This document shows, piece by piece, positions 1-7,751 of a stretch of DNA of 64,000 nucleotides. A program made the position numbers and the translations under genes. The stretch comes from Streptomyces sp. ACA25 (lineage in GTDB: Bacteria; Actinomycetota; Actinomycetes; Streptomycetales; Streptomycetaceae): the NCBI RefSeq assembly GCF_028200735.1, contig NZ_JAQKPV010000004.1, positions 1 through 64,000 on the forward strand, read 5' to 3'. Position 1 is the stretch's first letter, and every line of letters begins with the position of its first letter. The notes below the pieces were generated by a model. It saw nothing but the letters and a program-made list of their open reading frames with translations, searched no databases and was not told where the DNA came from.

Positions 1-75
1 TTCGCCGCATCCTGCGGCGGCGCACCGCTGGCGGTCATCAAGGAGTACATCGAGAACCAGAAACGTCCCGGCTGA
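1..75 (+). CDS. IS200/IS605-family transposase, C-terminal end (partial)
   Basis: Only the last 24 residues lie in the window. The frame reads straight from base 1 to a TGA and includes SCGGAPL followed by KEYIENQKRP. This pattern (a GGAPL turn, then an amphipathic helix ending YIENQ) is what I know from the C-terminus of TnpA, the small HUH single-strand transposase of IS200/IS605 elements. The catalytic HUH motif and tyrosine would lie to the left, outside the window, so whether the gene is intact cannot be judged. A hairpin typical of an IS200 right end follows within 100 bases. Confidence 0.7.
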   Translation, partial: FAASCGGAPLAVIKEYIENQKRPG

Positions 76-170
76 GGTCAACAGTGCGGACCCGTGCCCC
101 AGCACAGGTCACCCCCATCCTGAGAAGCGCTTCCTCCCGGGCGTGAACACCCGGGGTTCCGCGCTAGATC
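76..170 (+). mobile_element. Probable right end of an IS200/IS605 element
   Basis: About 50 bases after the transposase stop there is an imperfect palindrome at 126-165. Its outer arms are AGCGC (126-130) and GCGCT (161-165) and its inner arms are CCCGGG (136-141 and 150-155), separated by a mismatched internal loop and an 8-base tip. IS200/IS605 ends carry hairpins of this kind, which TnpA binds as single strands, and no terminal inverted repeat is expected. The exact cleavage point cannot be set from one end. The rest of the gap up to 275 shows no gene. Confidence 0.45.
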
Positions 171-275
171 ACGCTGAAGCTTCCGGGCGTTCGCCGCCAC
201 CGGCGGTCCTCCCCCGGGACCGGCCACTGGTTCACCCGAGTGGCCGAGGCCGCGCGGGGCCGCATACTGGAGCCC

Positions 276-1139
276 GTGAGCAGAAGAAGCGGGCGGCGCA
301 CCGGCGGCCGGGAACCGGTGAGCGAAACCGTCGGCGGCGGGCTCGCCCAGCTGCTTCCCGACCCCGACCGGCCGAACGGCTGGGAACTGCTGCTCGACGG
401 CGCACCGCAGTCCCACGTCGACCTCGACGAACCCGCCCGGCTCGCCTTCGAGTACCAGCGCAGGCTCGGACACGTCGCCGACCTGGCAGCGCCGGCCGGC
501 CGTCCGCTGTCCGCCCTGCACCTCGGTGGCGGAGGGCTCACGCTGGCCCGCTACCTCGCCGTCACCCGGCCGCGCTCCGTCCAGCAGGTCGCCGAGCCCG
601 ACACCCGGCTGACCGCGTTCGTCCGGCAGCGGCTCCCGCTGCCGGACGGCAGCCGCGTCCGGGTACGCGGCGCGGACGCCCGGGACGTGCTCGCCGGGCT
701 GCCCGAGGGATGGGCGGACCTGGTTCTCGCGGACATATTCCACGGGGCCCGCACCCCCGCGCACTGCACCAGCGGAGAGTTCCTGGACGAGGTCCGCCGG
801 GTGCTGCGCCCGGGCGGCTCCTACACCGCCAACCTCGCCGACGGCCCGCCGCTGCACCACCTGCGCGCCCAAGTGGCCACGGTACGCAGCAGGTTCCCCG
901 AGGTGTGTCTGGTCGCCGACCCCGCGGTGCTCCGCGGCCGGCGCTTCGGCAACGCCATCCTGCTCGCCGCCGACGGGGAGCTGCCCACCGCTGAGCTCAC
1001 CCGCCGGTGTGCGGGCGACCCGCACCCTGGACGGCTCCTCACCGGCCGCGAACTGGCAGGCTTCACCGGAGGCGCCTCGGTCGTCACCGACGCGACGGCC
1101 ACCGACTCCCCTCAGCCGCCCCCCGGGGCCTTCCACTGA
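276..1139 (+). CDS. Spermidine-synthase-like methyltransferase-fold protein
   Basis: 287 residues when started at GTG 276. The open frame reaches back to 240, but a CATACT box lies seven bases before GTG 276, which suits a leaderless start. The middle has a Rossmann nucleotide-binding core (LHLGGGGLTLARYLA), an acidic strand end near VAEPD, and a WADLVLADIF motif where polyamine synthases place their catalytic aspartate, followed by EVRRVLRPGGSY. This is the fold of the spermidine synthase/methyltransferase family common in Streptomyces. The substrate is unknown and no decarboxylase or S-adenosylmethionine gene is nearby, so it may not make spermidine. Confidence 0.75.
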   Translation: MSRRSGRRTGGREPVSETVGGGLAQLLPDPDRPNGWELLLDGAPQSHVDLDEPARLAFEYQRRLGHVADLAAPAGRPLSALHLGGGGLTLARYLAVTRPRSVQQVAEPDTRLTAFVRQRLPLPDGSRVRVRGADARDVLAGLPEGWADLVLADIFHGARTPAHCTSGEFLDEVRRVLRPGGSYTANLADGPPLHHLRAQVATVRSRFPEVCLVADPAVLRGRRFGNAILLAADGELPTAELTRRCAGDPHPGRLLTGRELAGFTGGASVVTDATATDSPQPPPGAFH

Positions 1140-1260
1140 GCCGGTCCGCCCGGGCCCGGCTCCCGGTGGTTCATCCGGCCCCGTACCGCCCGCACTCCGC
1201 CGCCGCCGGCGTGCGGCGCGCGCGGTGCGGCGTAGCGTGGAGGGACGGGAGGTGAGGACG

Positions 1261-1578
1261 GTGATCGGACAGGTGTTGAGCGAGGTCAGCGCCGTGGTCG
1301 CGCCGGAGCGGGAGCCGGAGCTGGTGGCCGCCTACCGGGAGCTGGTGGCCCTGCCGCTGCCCGACGGGCTGATCCGGACCGAGCTGCTGCGCGGTGCGGA
1401 GGGCCGCTGGCGGGTGCAGTCGGTGTGGCGGAGCCGGGCAGCCCTGGAGGCCGTGCGGTCCTCGCCGAAGCTGCGGGCAGCACCCCATCTCTTCCGCGAC
1501 GCCGGAGCCGAACCGGAGCTGGCCGTGTTCGACATCGCCGTCCGGCGGGTCGTCCCGGCCGAGGTGTGGGCCGGCTGA
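1261..1578 (+). CDS. Antibiotic-biosynthesis-monooxygenase-fold protein
   Basis: 105 residues. GTG 1261 is chosen because GGAGGTGAGG lies directly before it at the right spacing. The compact alpha+beta sequence, with ELVAAYRELVALPLPDGLIRTELLRG followed by VQSVWRSRAALEAVR, fits the dimeric ABM ferredoxin-like family, whose members range from quinone-forming oxygenases to small stress or haem-related proteins. No cofactor-binding residue can be named. It is transcribed away from the preceding gene's end after a 121-base gap and converges on the next gene, whose stop is only one base away. Confidence 0.7.
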   Translation: MIGQVLSEVSAVVAPEREPELVAAYRELVALPLPDGLIRTELLRGAEGRWRVQSVWRSRAALEAVRSSPKLRAAPHLFRDAGAEPELAVFDIAVRRVVPAEVWAG

Positions 1579-1579
1579 C

Positions 1580-2161
1580 TCACTCCTCGTGGAAGTCGAT
1601 CCTCGGCGGGTGGCCGTTCCAGGTGCAGAAGACCGAGAGTGCCCGGTCACCCGCGGAGAAGGTCACCCGGATCCAGGCGTCCTGCTCCCACACCTGCATC
1701 TCCCACCCTGCCTCCGGACTGGCCGACACCAGCTCCGCCGACTCCTCGGCGAGGGCGAACGCCACCCGGCCGCCGTCGGTGCGGACCGTCTCGACGCTGT
1801 CGCCCCGCTGCTCGGCCGGCGTGGTGGCCGGAACTGCGGGCGGGTCCTGGGCGACCGGGGAGGAGGGCTGCCCGGTGCCCGGTTCGGGACTCTCCCCGGA
1901 GGCCCGGCCGCCGTCCGGCTCCTCCTGCGCAGCGGGCGGTTCCGGCCGGGGGCGGTGTGTGGACGACGCGTCGGGGGCCGGGGTGTCCGTCTCCTGCGGG
2001 CCCGCCCACGAGGGGGCGTGGGACACCGGCAGCGCCCGGGGCGGGTCATGCACCGTGCCCTTGAGTACCGAGGTCACGCCGAACCACGACAGCGCCACGG
2101 CCGCGGCCGTCGCCGCCGCCCAGGTTCCGGCGTGCACCAGCTGTCGCAGCATCAGCATCAC
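1580..2161 (-). CDS. Membrane-anchored secreted protein of unknown function
   Basis: 193 residues. A short cytoplasmic start is followed by one hydrophobic segment at about residues 12-33, then a long linker rich in Pro, Glu and Ala (about 40-115). A C-terminal domain of about 75 residues contains EMQVWEQDAWIRVTFS and ends with VFCTWNGHPPRIDFHEE. The architecture is an anchored extracytoplasmic domain on a flexible stalk. I do not recognise the domain. It diverges from the two-component pair, with only 23 bases between the two starts, so it may be a target or sensory partner of that pair; this is inferred only from position. Confidence 0.7.
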   Translation of the reverse strand: MMLMLRQLVHAGTWAAATAAAVALSWFGVTSVLKGTVHDPPRALPVSHAPSWAGPQETDTPAPDASSTHRPRPEPPAAQEEPDGGRASGESPEPGTGQPSSPVAQDPPAVPATTPAEQRGDSVETVRTDGGRVAFALAEESAELVSASPEAGWEMQVWEQDAWIRVTFSAGDRALSVFCTWNGHPPRIDFHEE

Positions 2162-2184
2162 TCTAATGGCGTACCGTGCCGCGC

Positions 2185-2883
2185 ATGGCGCATGTGCTCG
2201 TGGTGGAGGACGACCCGTTCGTCCGCTCGGCCCTGATCCGGCATCTCACCGATGCCGCCCACACCGTCCGCAGCGTGGGCACCGCTCTGGAAGCGCTGCG
2301 GGAAGTGGCGCAGCTGCGCTTCGACGCGGTGATCCTCGACCTCGGGCTGCCCGACCTCGACGGATCCGAGGCGCTGAAGATGATGCGCGGCATCACCGAC
2401 GTCCCGGTGATCATCGCGACCGCCCGGGACGACGAGACGGAGATCGTCCGCCTGCTCAACGCCGGTGCTGACGACTACCTGGTCAAGCCGTTCTCCCCGG
2501 AGCATCTCTCCGCGCGGATGTCGGCGGTGCTGCGCCGGGCCGGATCCACCGGACCCGCCGTCCAGCGGGACCGTGTGCTGCGGGTCGGTGGCCTCGCGGT
2601 CGACCCGTTGCGACGACAGGCCCGGCTCGACGGCCACCCGCTCGACCTGACCCGCCGTGAGTTCGACCTGCTGGCTTACCTGGCAGAGCGCCCGGGCGTG
2701 GTGGTGGCCCGCAAGGAGCTGCTGACCGAGGTGTGGCAGCAGTCCTACGGCGACGACCAGACCATCGACGTGCACCTCTCCTGGCTGCGCCGCAAGCTCG
2801 GGGAGACCGCGGCCCGCCCGCGTTACCTGCACACGCTGCGCGGAGTGGGCGTCAAGCTGGAGGCTGTGGAGCCCTCCGCATGA
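2185..2883 (+). CDS. OmpR/PhoB-family response regulator
   Basis: 232 residues from ATG 2185. The frame is open from GTG 2176, but TACCGT (2172-2177) lies seven bases before ATG 2185, as in leaderless Streptomyces genes, and MAHVLVVEDDPF is a typical receiver start. The receiver domain spans about residues 1-115, with acidic pair E8/D9/D10, phospho-acceptor D52 (VILDLGLPDLDG) and conserved K102 region (LVKPFSP). The C-terminal winged helix (about 135-228) contains LTRREFDLLAYLAERPG and DVHLSWLRRKLGE. It overlaps the kinase gene by ATGA, so the two are translationally coupled. The signal and targets are unknown. Confidence 0.93.
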   Translation: MAHVLVVEDDPFVRSALIRHLTDAAHTVRSVGTALEALREVAQLRFDAVILDLGLPDLDGSEALKMMRGITDVPVIIATARDDETEIVRLLNAGADDYLVKPFSPEHLSARMSAVLRRAGSTGPAVQRDRVLRVGGLAVDPLRRQARLDGHPLDLTRREFDLLAYLAERPGVVVARKELLTEVWQQSYGDDQTIDVHLSWLRRKLGETAARPRYLHTLRGVGVKLEAVEPSA

Positions 2884-4262
2884 GATGGGCCCTGGTCCGG
2901 ATCTCCCTCGCGGTGACCTCCATGGTGGTGCTCGCCTTTGCCGTGCCGCTCGGGCTCGTCGTCAAGGAGATGGCCGGCGACCGGGCGCTGAGCAACGCGG
3001 AACGGCAGGCCGCCGCGCTCTCCCCCGCACTGGCCATCACCACCGATCTCGGGCAGTTGCAGCGGGCCGTGGCCAGTACCGAGGCCGGCGCGGACGGCCG
3101 GATCGCGGTGCACGTTCCGGCCGGGGGAGCGCGCGGCGCCCTCGACATCGGTGAACACCGGGCCGGTGCGGAGCAGATACGGGCGGCCGTCCGGATGGGC
3201 CGGGCGGCATTCCTGGATGTGCCTGGCGGTGTCGCGCTGCTCCAGCCCACGGCCATCGAGGGCGGCCGGATCGCGCTCGTCGAGGTGTACGTGCCGAACG
3301 CGGAGCTCACCACCGGCGTCACCACGGCCTGGCTGGTGCTCGCCGGGGTGGGCCTCACGCTGATCGTCGGCTCCGTCGCGGTCGCGGACCGGCTGGGCCG
3401 CCGCACCGTTCGTCCGGCCGAGCAACTGGCGTCGGCCGCCCACGCGCTGGGTGAGGGCCGGCTCGGGGTGCGGGTGCCCGAGCAAGGGCCGGCCGAGCTG
3501 CGGTCGGCCGCCGCCGCCTTCAACTCGATGGCCCGCCAGGTGGCCCGGCTGCTGGAGAACGAGCGGGAGCTGGCGGCGGACCTTTCGCACCGGCTGCGGA
3601 CCCCGTTGACGGTGCTGCGCCTCAATGTGGCCTCGCTGGGGAGCGGCGACGCGGCGGAGCAGACCCGGCAGGCGGTCGCCCAGCTGGAGAACGAGGTGGA
3701 CACCATCATCCGCACCGCCCGTGAGCAGCAGTCGGCGTTGTCCGGAGAGGGAACCGCCGCAGCACCCGTGGACACCGATGTCGCCGAGGTGGTGCGGGAG
3801 CGGATGGCCTTCTGGTCGGCCCTCGCCGAGGACCAGGGCCGTGAGGCCGGCACGGCCGGGGCGGAGCTGCCGGTACGGGTTCCGGTGGCGCGCGGCGAAC
3901 TGGCGGCGGCGCTCGACGCCATGCTGGGCAATGTGTTCCGGCACACTCCGGAGGGCACCGCGTTCGCGGTCGATGTGCACCGCGGTGACGGCAGCGGCTC
4001 CGTCATCGTGCTGGTCTCGGACGCCGGGCCGGGAATCGCCGACCCGGAGACGGCCCTGCGCCGCGGCCTCGGGCACGGCGGGCCGGGCTCCACCGGGCTC
4101 GGTCTCGACATCGTGCGGCGGCTGGCGGAGGCCACCGGGGGCGACGTGGCGATCGGCCGTTCCGTGCTGGGCGGGGCGGAGATCCGGCTGTGGCTCCCGC
4201 TGGACGGGGTCAGGACGGCCCCGGCCCGGCGCCGCGGTGGGCGGCGCCGGGCCAGGGCCTGA
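2880..4262 (+). CDS. Sensor histidine kinase, partner of the preceding regulator
   Basis: 460 residues. TM1 is at about 8-28, an extracytoplasmic sensor loop of roughly 120 residues follows, TM2 is at about 149-169, then HAMP (about 170-222). The H-box is DLSHRLRTPLT with phosphorylated H237, the N-box is MLGNVFRHTPEG with N351, and the ATP lid glycines are in DAGPGIADPE and GSTGLGLDIV. Start ATG 2880 overlaps the regulator stop. An Arg-rich tail (RRRGGRRRARA) ends the protein. The DLSHRLRTPLT box, with R in place of the usual E, is common in this actinobacterial subfamily. The ligand of the loop cannot be inferred. Confidence 0.92.
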   Translation: MRWALVRISLAVTSMVVLAFAVPLGLVVKEMAGDRALSNAERQAAALSPALAITTDLGQLQRAVASTEAGADGRIAVHVPAGGARGALDIGEHRAGAEQIRAAVRMGRAAFLDVPGGVALLQPTAIEGGRIALVEVYVPNAELTTGVTTAWLVLAGVGLTLIVGSVAVADRLGRRTVRPAEQLASAAHALGEGRLGVRVPEQGPAELRSAAAAFNSMARQVARLLENERELAADLSHRLRTPLTVLRLNVASLGSGDAAEQTRQAVAQLENEVDTIIRTAREQQSALSGEGTAAAPVDTDVAEVVRERMAFWSALAEDQGREAGTAGAELPVRVPVARGELAAALDAMLGNVFRHTPEGTAFAVDVHRGDGSGSVIVLVSDAGPGIADPETALRRGLGHGGPGSTGLGLDIVRRLAEATGGDVAIGRSVLGGAEIRLWLPLDGVRTAPARRRGGRRRARA

Positions 4263-4275
4263 AAGGGGTGGAGCG

Positions 4276-4300
4276 CCGCGAGCCCCCTCCGCTCGCGGCA
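4276..4300. terminator. Hairpin terminator between convergent genes
   Basis: A perfect 9-bp stem, GCCGCGAGC at 4276-4284 with GCTCGCGGC at 4292-4300, closes a 7-base C/T loop. It sits in the 65-base space between the histidine kinase stop and the bglC stop and could serve both strands. There is no U-tract, as usual in Streptomyces. Confidence 0.65.
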
Positions 4301-4327
4301 CCACGCGGGAAACCGCGGTCCGGAGGG

Positions 4328-5746
4328 TCAGACCTGCGCGGGCAGCTCCCCGTTCTTGATCACCCCGGAGTACCACTGGGCGCTGGACTTCGGGGTCCGC
4401 TGGAGCGAGTCGAAGTCCACGTGGACCATGCCGAACCGCTTGCTGTACCCGTAGGCCCACTCGAAGTTGTCCAGCAGCGACCACAGGAAGTAGCCGCGGA
4501 CATCGGCGCCCTGCTCCATGGCCTGATGCACGGCGGCGAGGTGGCCGTGCACGTAGGAAATCCGGTCCGGGTCGTGCACCGCACCGTTGGCGTCCGGCTT
4601 GTCGTCGAACGCCGCACCGTTCTCGGTGATGTACAGAGGCAGCCCCGGTGCCTCCCGGTGGAAGCGCATGAGGAGCTCGGTGAGCCCGGTCGGGTCGATG
4701 GACCAGCCCATCTCGGTCAGCGGGCCTGGGTACTGGTGGAACTCGATGTCGTCGCAGGCCACCCACGGGGAGTGCGCGGACGCTCCGTGACCGTCGTTGC
4801 GGGTGGCGGCCTTGCCCGGGGCGGTCGCCGACACCAGGGTCGGGCAGTAGTAGTTGATGCCCAGCGAGTCCAGCGGCTGGTGGATGATCCGGGTGTCGCC
4901 GTCCTTGACGAACGACCAGTCGGAGACCCGCGCGGTGTCCTGCAACAGGTCCTCGGGGTAGGCCCCCTGCAGCAGCGGACCGGTGTAGATGCGGTTCTGC
5001 AGGGCGTCGATCCGGCGCGCGGCGTTGACGTCGGCCGCCGAGTCGCTCCGCGGACGGACAGCCGCCGGGTTGAGGGTGATGGAAACCTGGCCCCCGGCCG
5101 GCAGGACGCTCCGCAGCGCCTGGGTGGCCAGGCCGTGCCCGAGATTGAGGTGGTGCGCGGAGCGCAGCACCGACTCGGGCTCGGTACGGCCCGGGGCGTG
5201 CACCCCGGAGCCGTAGCCCAGCGAGGAGGAGCACCAGGGCTCGTTGAGCGTGGTCCACATCTGCACCCGGTCGCCCAGGGCCTCACCGACCAGGTGCGCG
5301 TAGTCGGCGAAGCGCAGCGCGGTCTCCCGCTCCGGCCAGCCGCCCGCGTCCTCCAGCTCCTGCGGCAGGTCCCAGTGGTACAGGGTGAGCACCGGCGTGA
5401 TGCCGCGCTCCAGCAGACCGTCCGCGAGGTCCCGGTAGAAGTCGAGACCGCTCTGCACGGCGGGACCGCGCCCGGTGGGCTGCACCCGGGACCAGGACAC
5501 GGAGAAGCGGTAGGCGTTCAGGCCGAGCCCGGCCATCAGGTCGAGGTCTTCCGTCACCCGGTGGTAGTGGTCGCAGGCCACGTCACCGGTGTCACCGGCG
5601 AGCACCTTGCCGGGGGTGTGGCTGAAGGTGTCCCAGATCGACGGGGTGCGGCCGCCCTCCCGGACGCCTCCCTCGATCTGGTAGGAGGCGGTGGCCGATC
5701 CCCATACGAAGTCCGGTGGAAAGGTGCGAGTATGACTCTCCGTCAT
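4328..5746 (-). CDS. bglC: GH1 beta-glucosidase (cellobiase)
   Basis: 472 residues, the normal length for bacterial family GH1. The acid/base glutamate is E169 in TLNEPW and the nucleophile is E375 in YITENG. The N-terminal [14 protein letters not shown] and the C-terminal [12 protein letters not shown] are standard GH1 signatures. There is no signal peptide, so it acts in the cytoplasm and would split cellobiose or cellotriose imported by CebEFG into glucose. It is the last gene of the ceb cluster, 71 bases after cebG, but has its own CebR-type operator overlapping the start codon. In the CebR model, cellobiose is the inducer, so this enzyme both uses the substrate and removes the inducer. 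Confidence 0.95.
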   Translation of the reverse strand: MTESHTRTFPPDFVWGSATASYQIEGGVREGGRTPSIWDTFSHTPGKVLAGDTGDVACDHYHRVTEDLDLMAGLGLNAYRFSVSWSRVQPTGRGPAVQSGLDFYRDLADGLLERGITPVLTLYHWDLPQELEDAGGWPERETALRFADYAHLVGEALGDRVQMWTTLNEPWCSSSLGYGSGVHAPGRTEPESVLRSAHHLNLGHGLATQALRSVLPAGGQVSITLNPAAVRPRSDSAADVNAARRIDALQNRIYTGPLLQGAYPEDLLQDTARVSDWSFVKDGDTRIIHQPLDSLGINYYCPTLVSATAPGKAATRNDGHGASAHSPWVACDDIEFHQYPGPLTEMGWSIDPTGLTELLMRFHREAPGLPLYITENGAAFDDKPDANGAVHDPDRISYVHGHLAAVHQAMEQGADVRGYFLWSLLDNFEWAYGYSKRFGMVHVDFDSLQRTPKSSAQWYSGVIKNGELPAQV

Positions 5747-5759
5747 GGAAGCGCTCCCA
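5746..5759. promoter_or_regulatory. CebR-type operator at bglC
   Basis: TGGAAGCGCTCCCA matches the CebR consensus TGGGAGCGCTCCCA at 13 of 14 positions. Its first base is the A of the bglC start codon on the minus strand, so bound repressor would cover the start codon and ribosome site region of the gene. Confidence 0.8.
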
Positions 5760-5817
5760 TTTCTGGTCGTAGGAAGAGGAAGTGAGCCTCAGCTGGTGAG
5801 GCGGTGCCGAGCAGGAC

Positions 5818-6723
5818 TCAGCCCTTCACCGCGCCCGTCATGATGCCTCCGACGATCTGCCTGCCGAAGAGCACGAAGGCGATGAGCAGGGGCAGCGTGC
5901 CCAGAAGAGCGCCGGCCATGATCACTCCCTGATCGGGCACATAACCGCGTCCCAGACCGGTGAGCGCGACCTGGACGGTCGGGTTCTGCTGGGTGAGCGC
6001 GATGATCGGCCAGAAGAACTCGTTCCAGGCGAGCACGAAGGTGAGCATGCCCAGCACGGCCATCGCGGGCCGCGCGATGGGGAAGACCACGTGCCACACG
6101 ACCCGCAGGCTGTGCGCGCCGTCCACCCGGGCCGCCTCGATGAGCTCCGTCGGGAGCGCCTGCACGAGGTACTGGCGCATGAAGAACACCCCGAAGGCGC
6201 TCACCATCATCGGCAGAATGACGGCCTGCAGCCGGTCGGTCCACTGCAGTTCGGCGATGGCCATGAACAGCGGCACCACACTCAGTTGCGGCGGCACCAT
6301 CATGGTGCCGATCACAAGGAGCAGCAGCATGTTCTTGGCCTTGAACTGGAGCTTGGCGAAGGCGTAACCGGCCAGCGTGGCGAAGAGCACCGTACTGACG
6401 GTGATCGTGCCCGCCACGAAGAGCGTGTTGAACAGCGCGGTGCCCATGTTGGCGGTGTTCCACGCCTGGTCCAGGTTGGTCCACAGATCCCCGCCGAACC
6501 AGAACGGGGGAGGGGTCTGTGCCAGCCGGGTGTTGCTGTGCGAGGCGGCGAACAGGGTCCACACCAGCGGAAACAGCGAGCCCACCGTGAAGATGATCAG
6601 AATCAGGTAGGTCAGCCAGCTGCCGTGCAGGTGTTTGCCGGCTTTGCCGCGCGGGCGGCGGTGCCGGCGGGTCTCGGGCGGCGGGGTGCCGGCCTGCCGG
6701 GTGTCAAGATCGGAGACGCTCAT
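5818..6723 (-). CDS. cebG: Cellobiose/cellotriose ABC transporter permease CebG
   Basis: 301 residues, an inner-membrane permease of the CUT1 sugar family with six predicted hydrophobic segments, the first at about 34-56. The EAA loop that contacts the ATPase is EAARVDGAHSLRVVWHVVFP, followed by NEFFWPIIA. It ends GAVKG, like other CUT1 second permeases. The start lies three bases after the cebF stop, so the genes are co-transcribed and probably coupled. No ATPase gene is in the cluster. Known ceb systems borrow the shared ATPase MsiK, and that is expected here too. Confidence 0.93.
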   Translation of the reverse strand: MSVSDLDTRQAGTPPPETRRHRRPRGKAGKHLHGSWLTYLILIIFTVGSLFPLVWTLFAASHSNTRLAQTPPPFWFGGDLWTNLDQAWNTANMGTALFNTLFVAGTITVSTVLFATLAGYAFAKLQFKAKNMLLLLVIGTMMVPPQLSVVPLFMAIAELQWTDRLQAVILPMMVSAFGVFFMRQYLVQALPTELIEAARVDGAHSLRVVWHVVFPIARPAMAVLGMLTFVLAWNEFFWPIIALTQQNPTVQVALTGLGRGYVPDQGVIMAGALLGTLPLLIAFVLFGRQIVGGIMTGAVKG

Positions 6724-6726
6724 GCC

Positions 6727-7740
6727 TCACGCCCCCTTTCCTTGACTCTTGCCGATCCACTTGGCGAACGCCCAGTAGATGAGCCCGATGATGATGAGCA
6801 GGATGAACATCGTCCAGGCGATGGCGGAGGCCCGGCCGAGGTTGAAGTTCGACCAGCCCATCTCGTAGAGGTACAGGCCCAGCGTCTGGTACTGGTTCTG
6901 CGATCCGCCGGAGGGCGTCCCGCCGAAGAGCAGTGGCTCACCGAAGAGCTGTGTCGCACCGATCGTGGAGATCACCACGGTGAACAGGATCGTGGGACGC
7001 AGCGAGGGGATCGTCACGTGCAGGAACTGCTGCCAGCGCGACGCTCCGTCGATCGACGCCGACTCGTAGAGCTCGTTCGGCACCGCCTGCATGGCTGCCA
7101 GATAAATCAGTGTGTTGTATCCCGTCCACCGCCAGATGACGATGGTCGACACAGCTATCTGTGAACTCCAGGTGCCCGCCTCCCAGCTGATGTTGTCGAC
7201 GCCGACCAGGCCGAGGGCCCAGTTGATCATTCCGTAGTCGCGCCCGTAGAGCATGGCGAAGACCAGCGTGGCGGCGGCCACCGAGGTGGCGTACGGGGTC
7301 AGCATCGCGACCCGGAACAGCATGCTGTTCCGGAGCTTGTAGTTCAGCAGGTGTGCGAGGCCCAGGGCCATCAGCAGCTGGGGCACCGTCGCGATGACCC
7401 CGATGGTGAAGGTGTTGCGCAGGGCGTTCCAGAAGAACTCGTCACCCAGCAGGCGGGTGAAGTTGTAGAAGCCCACCCATTCCATCTCGGTGGGGCGCTG
7501 CAGTGACACCCGGTGCAGGGAGGCCCACCCGGTGAAGATCAGCGGGAAGAGGCCGAAGGCTGCGAAGAAGACGAAGAAGGGGGTGATGAAGGCGTACGGA
7601 CTCCATTTGGCGTCCCGCAGGTAACGGCGGGAGCGGCGCCGCAGCTTGCGCTCTTCCTTGGATTCCGGTGGTGGGCGGTGGTCCGGCGGGGCCGCGCCCC
7701 TCGAAGTGAGGGGCGCGGCGGCACGGTGATCAGTTGTCAT
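6727..7740 (-). CDS. cebF: Cellobiose/cellotriose ABC transporter permease CebF
   Basis: 337 residues, with a long basic cytoplasmic N-terminus (EERKLRRRSRRYLRDAKW) before the first membrane segment (about 50-70). The EAA loop reads ESASIDGASRWQQFLHVTIP. Around residues 240-265 GATQLFGEPLLFGG resembles the segment that differs between sugar importers. It sits between cebE (11-base gap) and cebG (3-base gap) on the same strand. With CebG it should form the channel for cellobiose and cellotriose. Assignment rests on family plus context with cebR, CebR operators and bglC. Confidence 0.92.
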   Translation of the reverse strand: MTTDHRAAAPLTSRGAAPPDHRPPPESKEERKLRRRSRRYLRDAKWSPYAFITPFFVFFAAFGLFPLIFTGWASLHRVSLQRPTEMEWVGFYNFTRLLGDEFFWNALRNTFTIGVIATVPQLLMALGLAHLLNYKLRNSMLFRVAMLTPYATSVAAATLVFAMLYGRDYGMINWALGLVGVDNISWEAGTWSSQIAVSTIVIWRWTGYNTLIYLAAMQAVPNELYESASIDGASRWQQFLHVTIPSLRPTILFTVVISTIGATQLFGEPLLFGGTPSGGSQNQYQTLGLYLYEMGWSNFNLGRASAIAWTMFILLIIIGLIYWAFAKWIGKSQGKGA

Positions 7741-7751
7741 CGCCTGTCCGG

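Noticed and set aside
2823..5258. An 811-codon minus-strand open frame across the histidine kinase and bglC
   Set aside because: It is a shadow frame: it reads Pro/Arg/Gly-rich nonsense and covers a proven kinase and GH1 gene.
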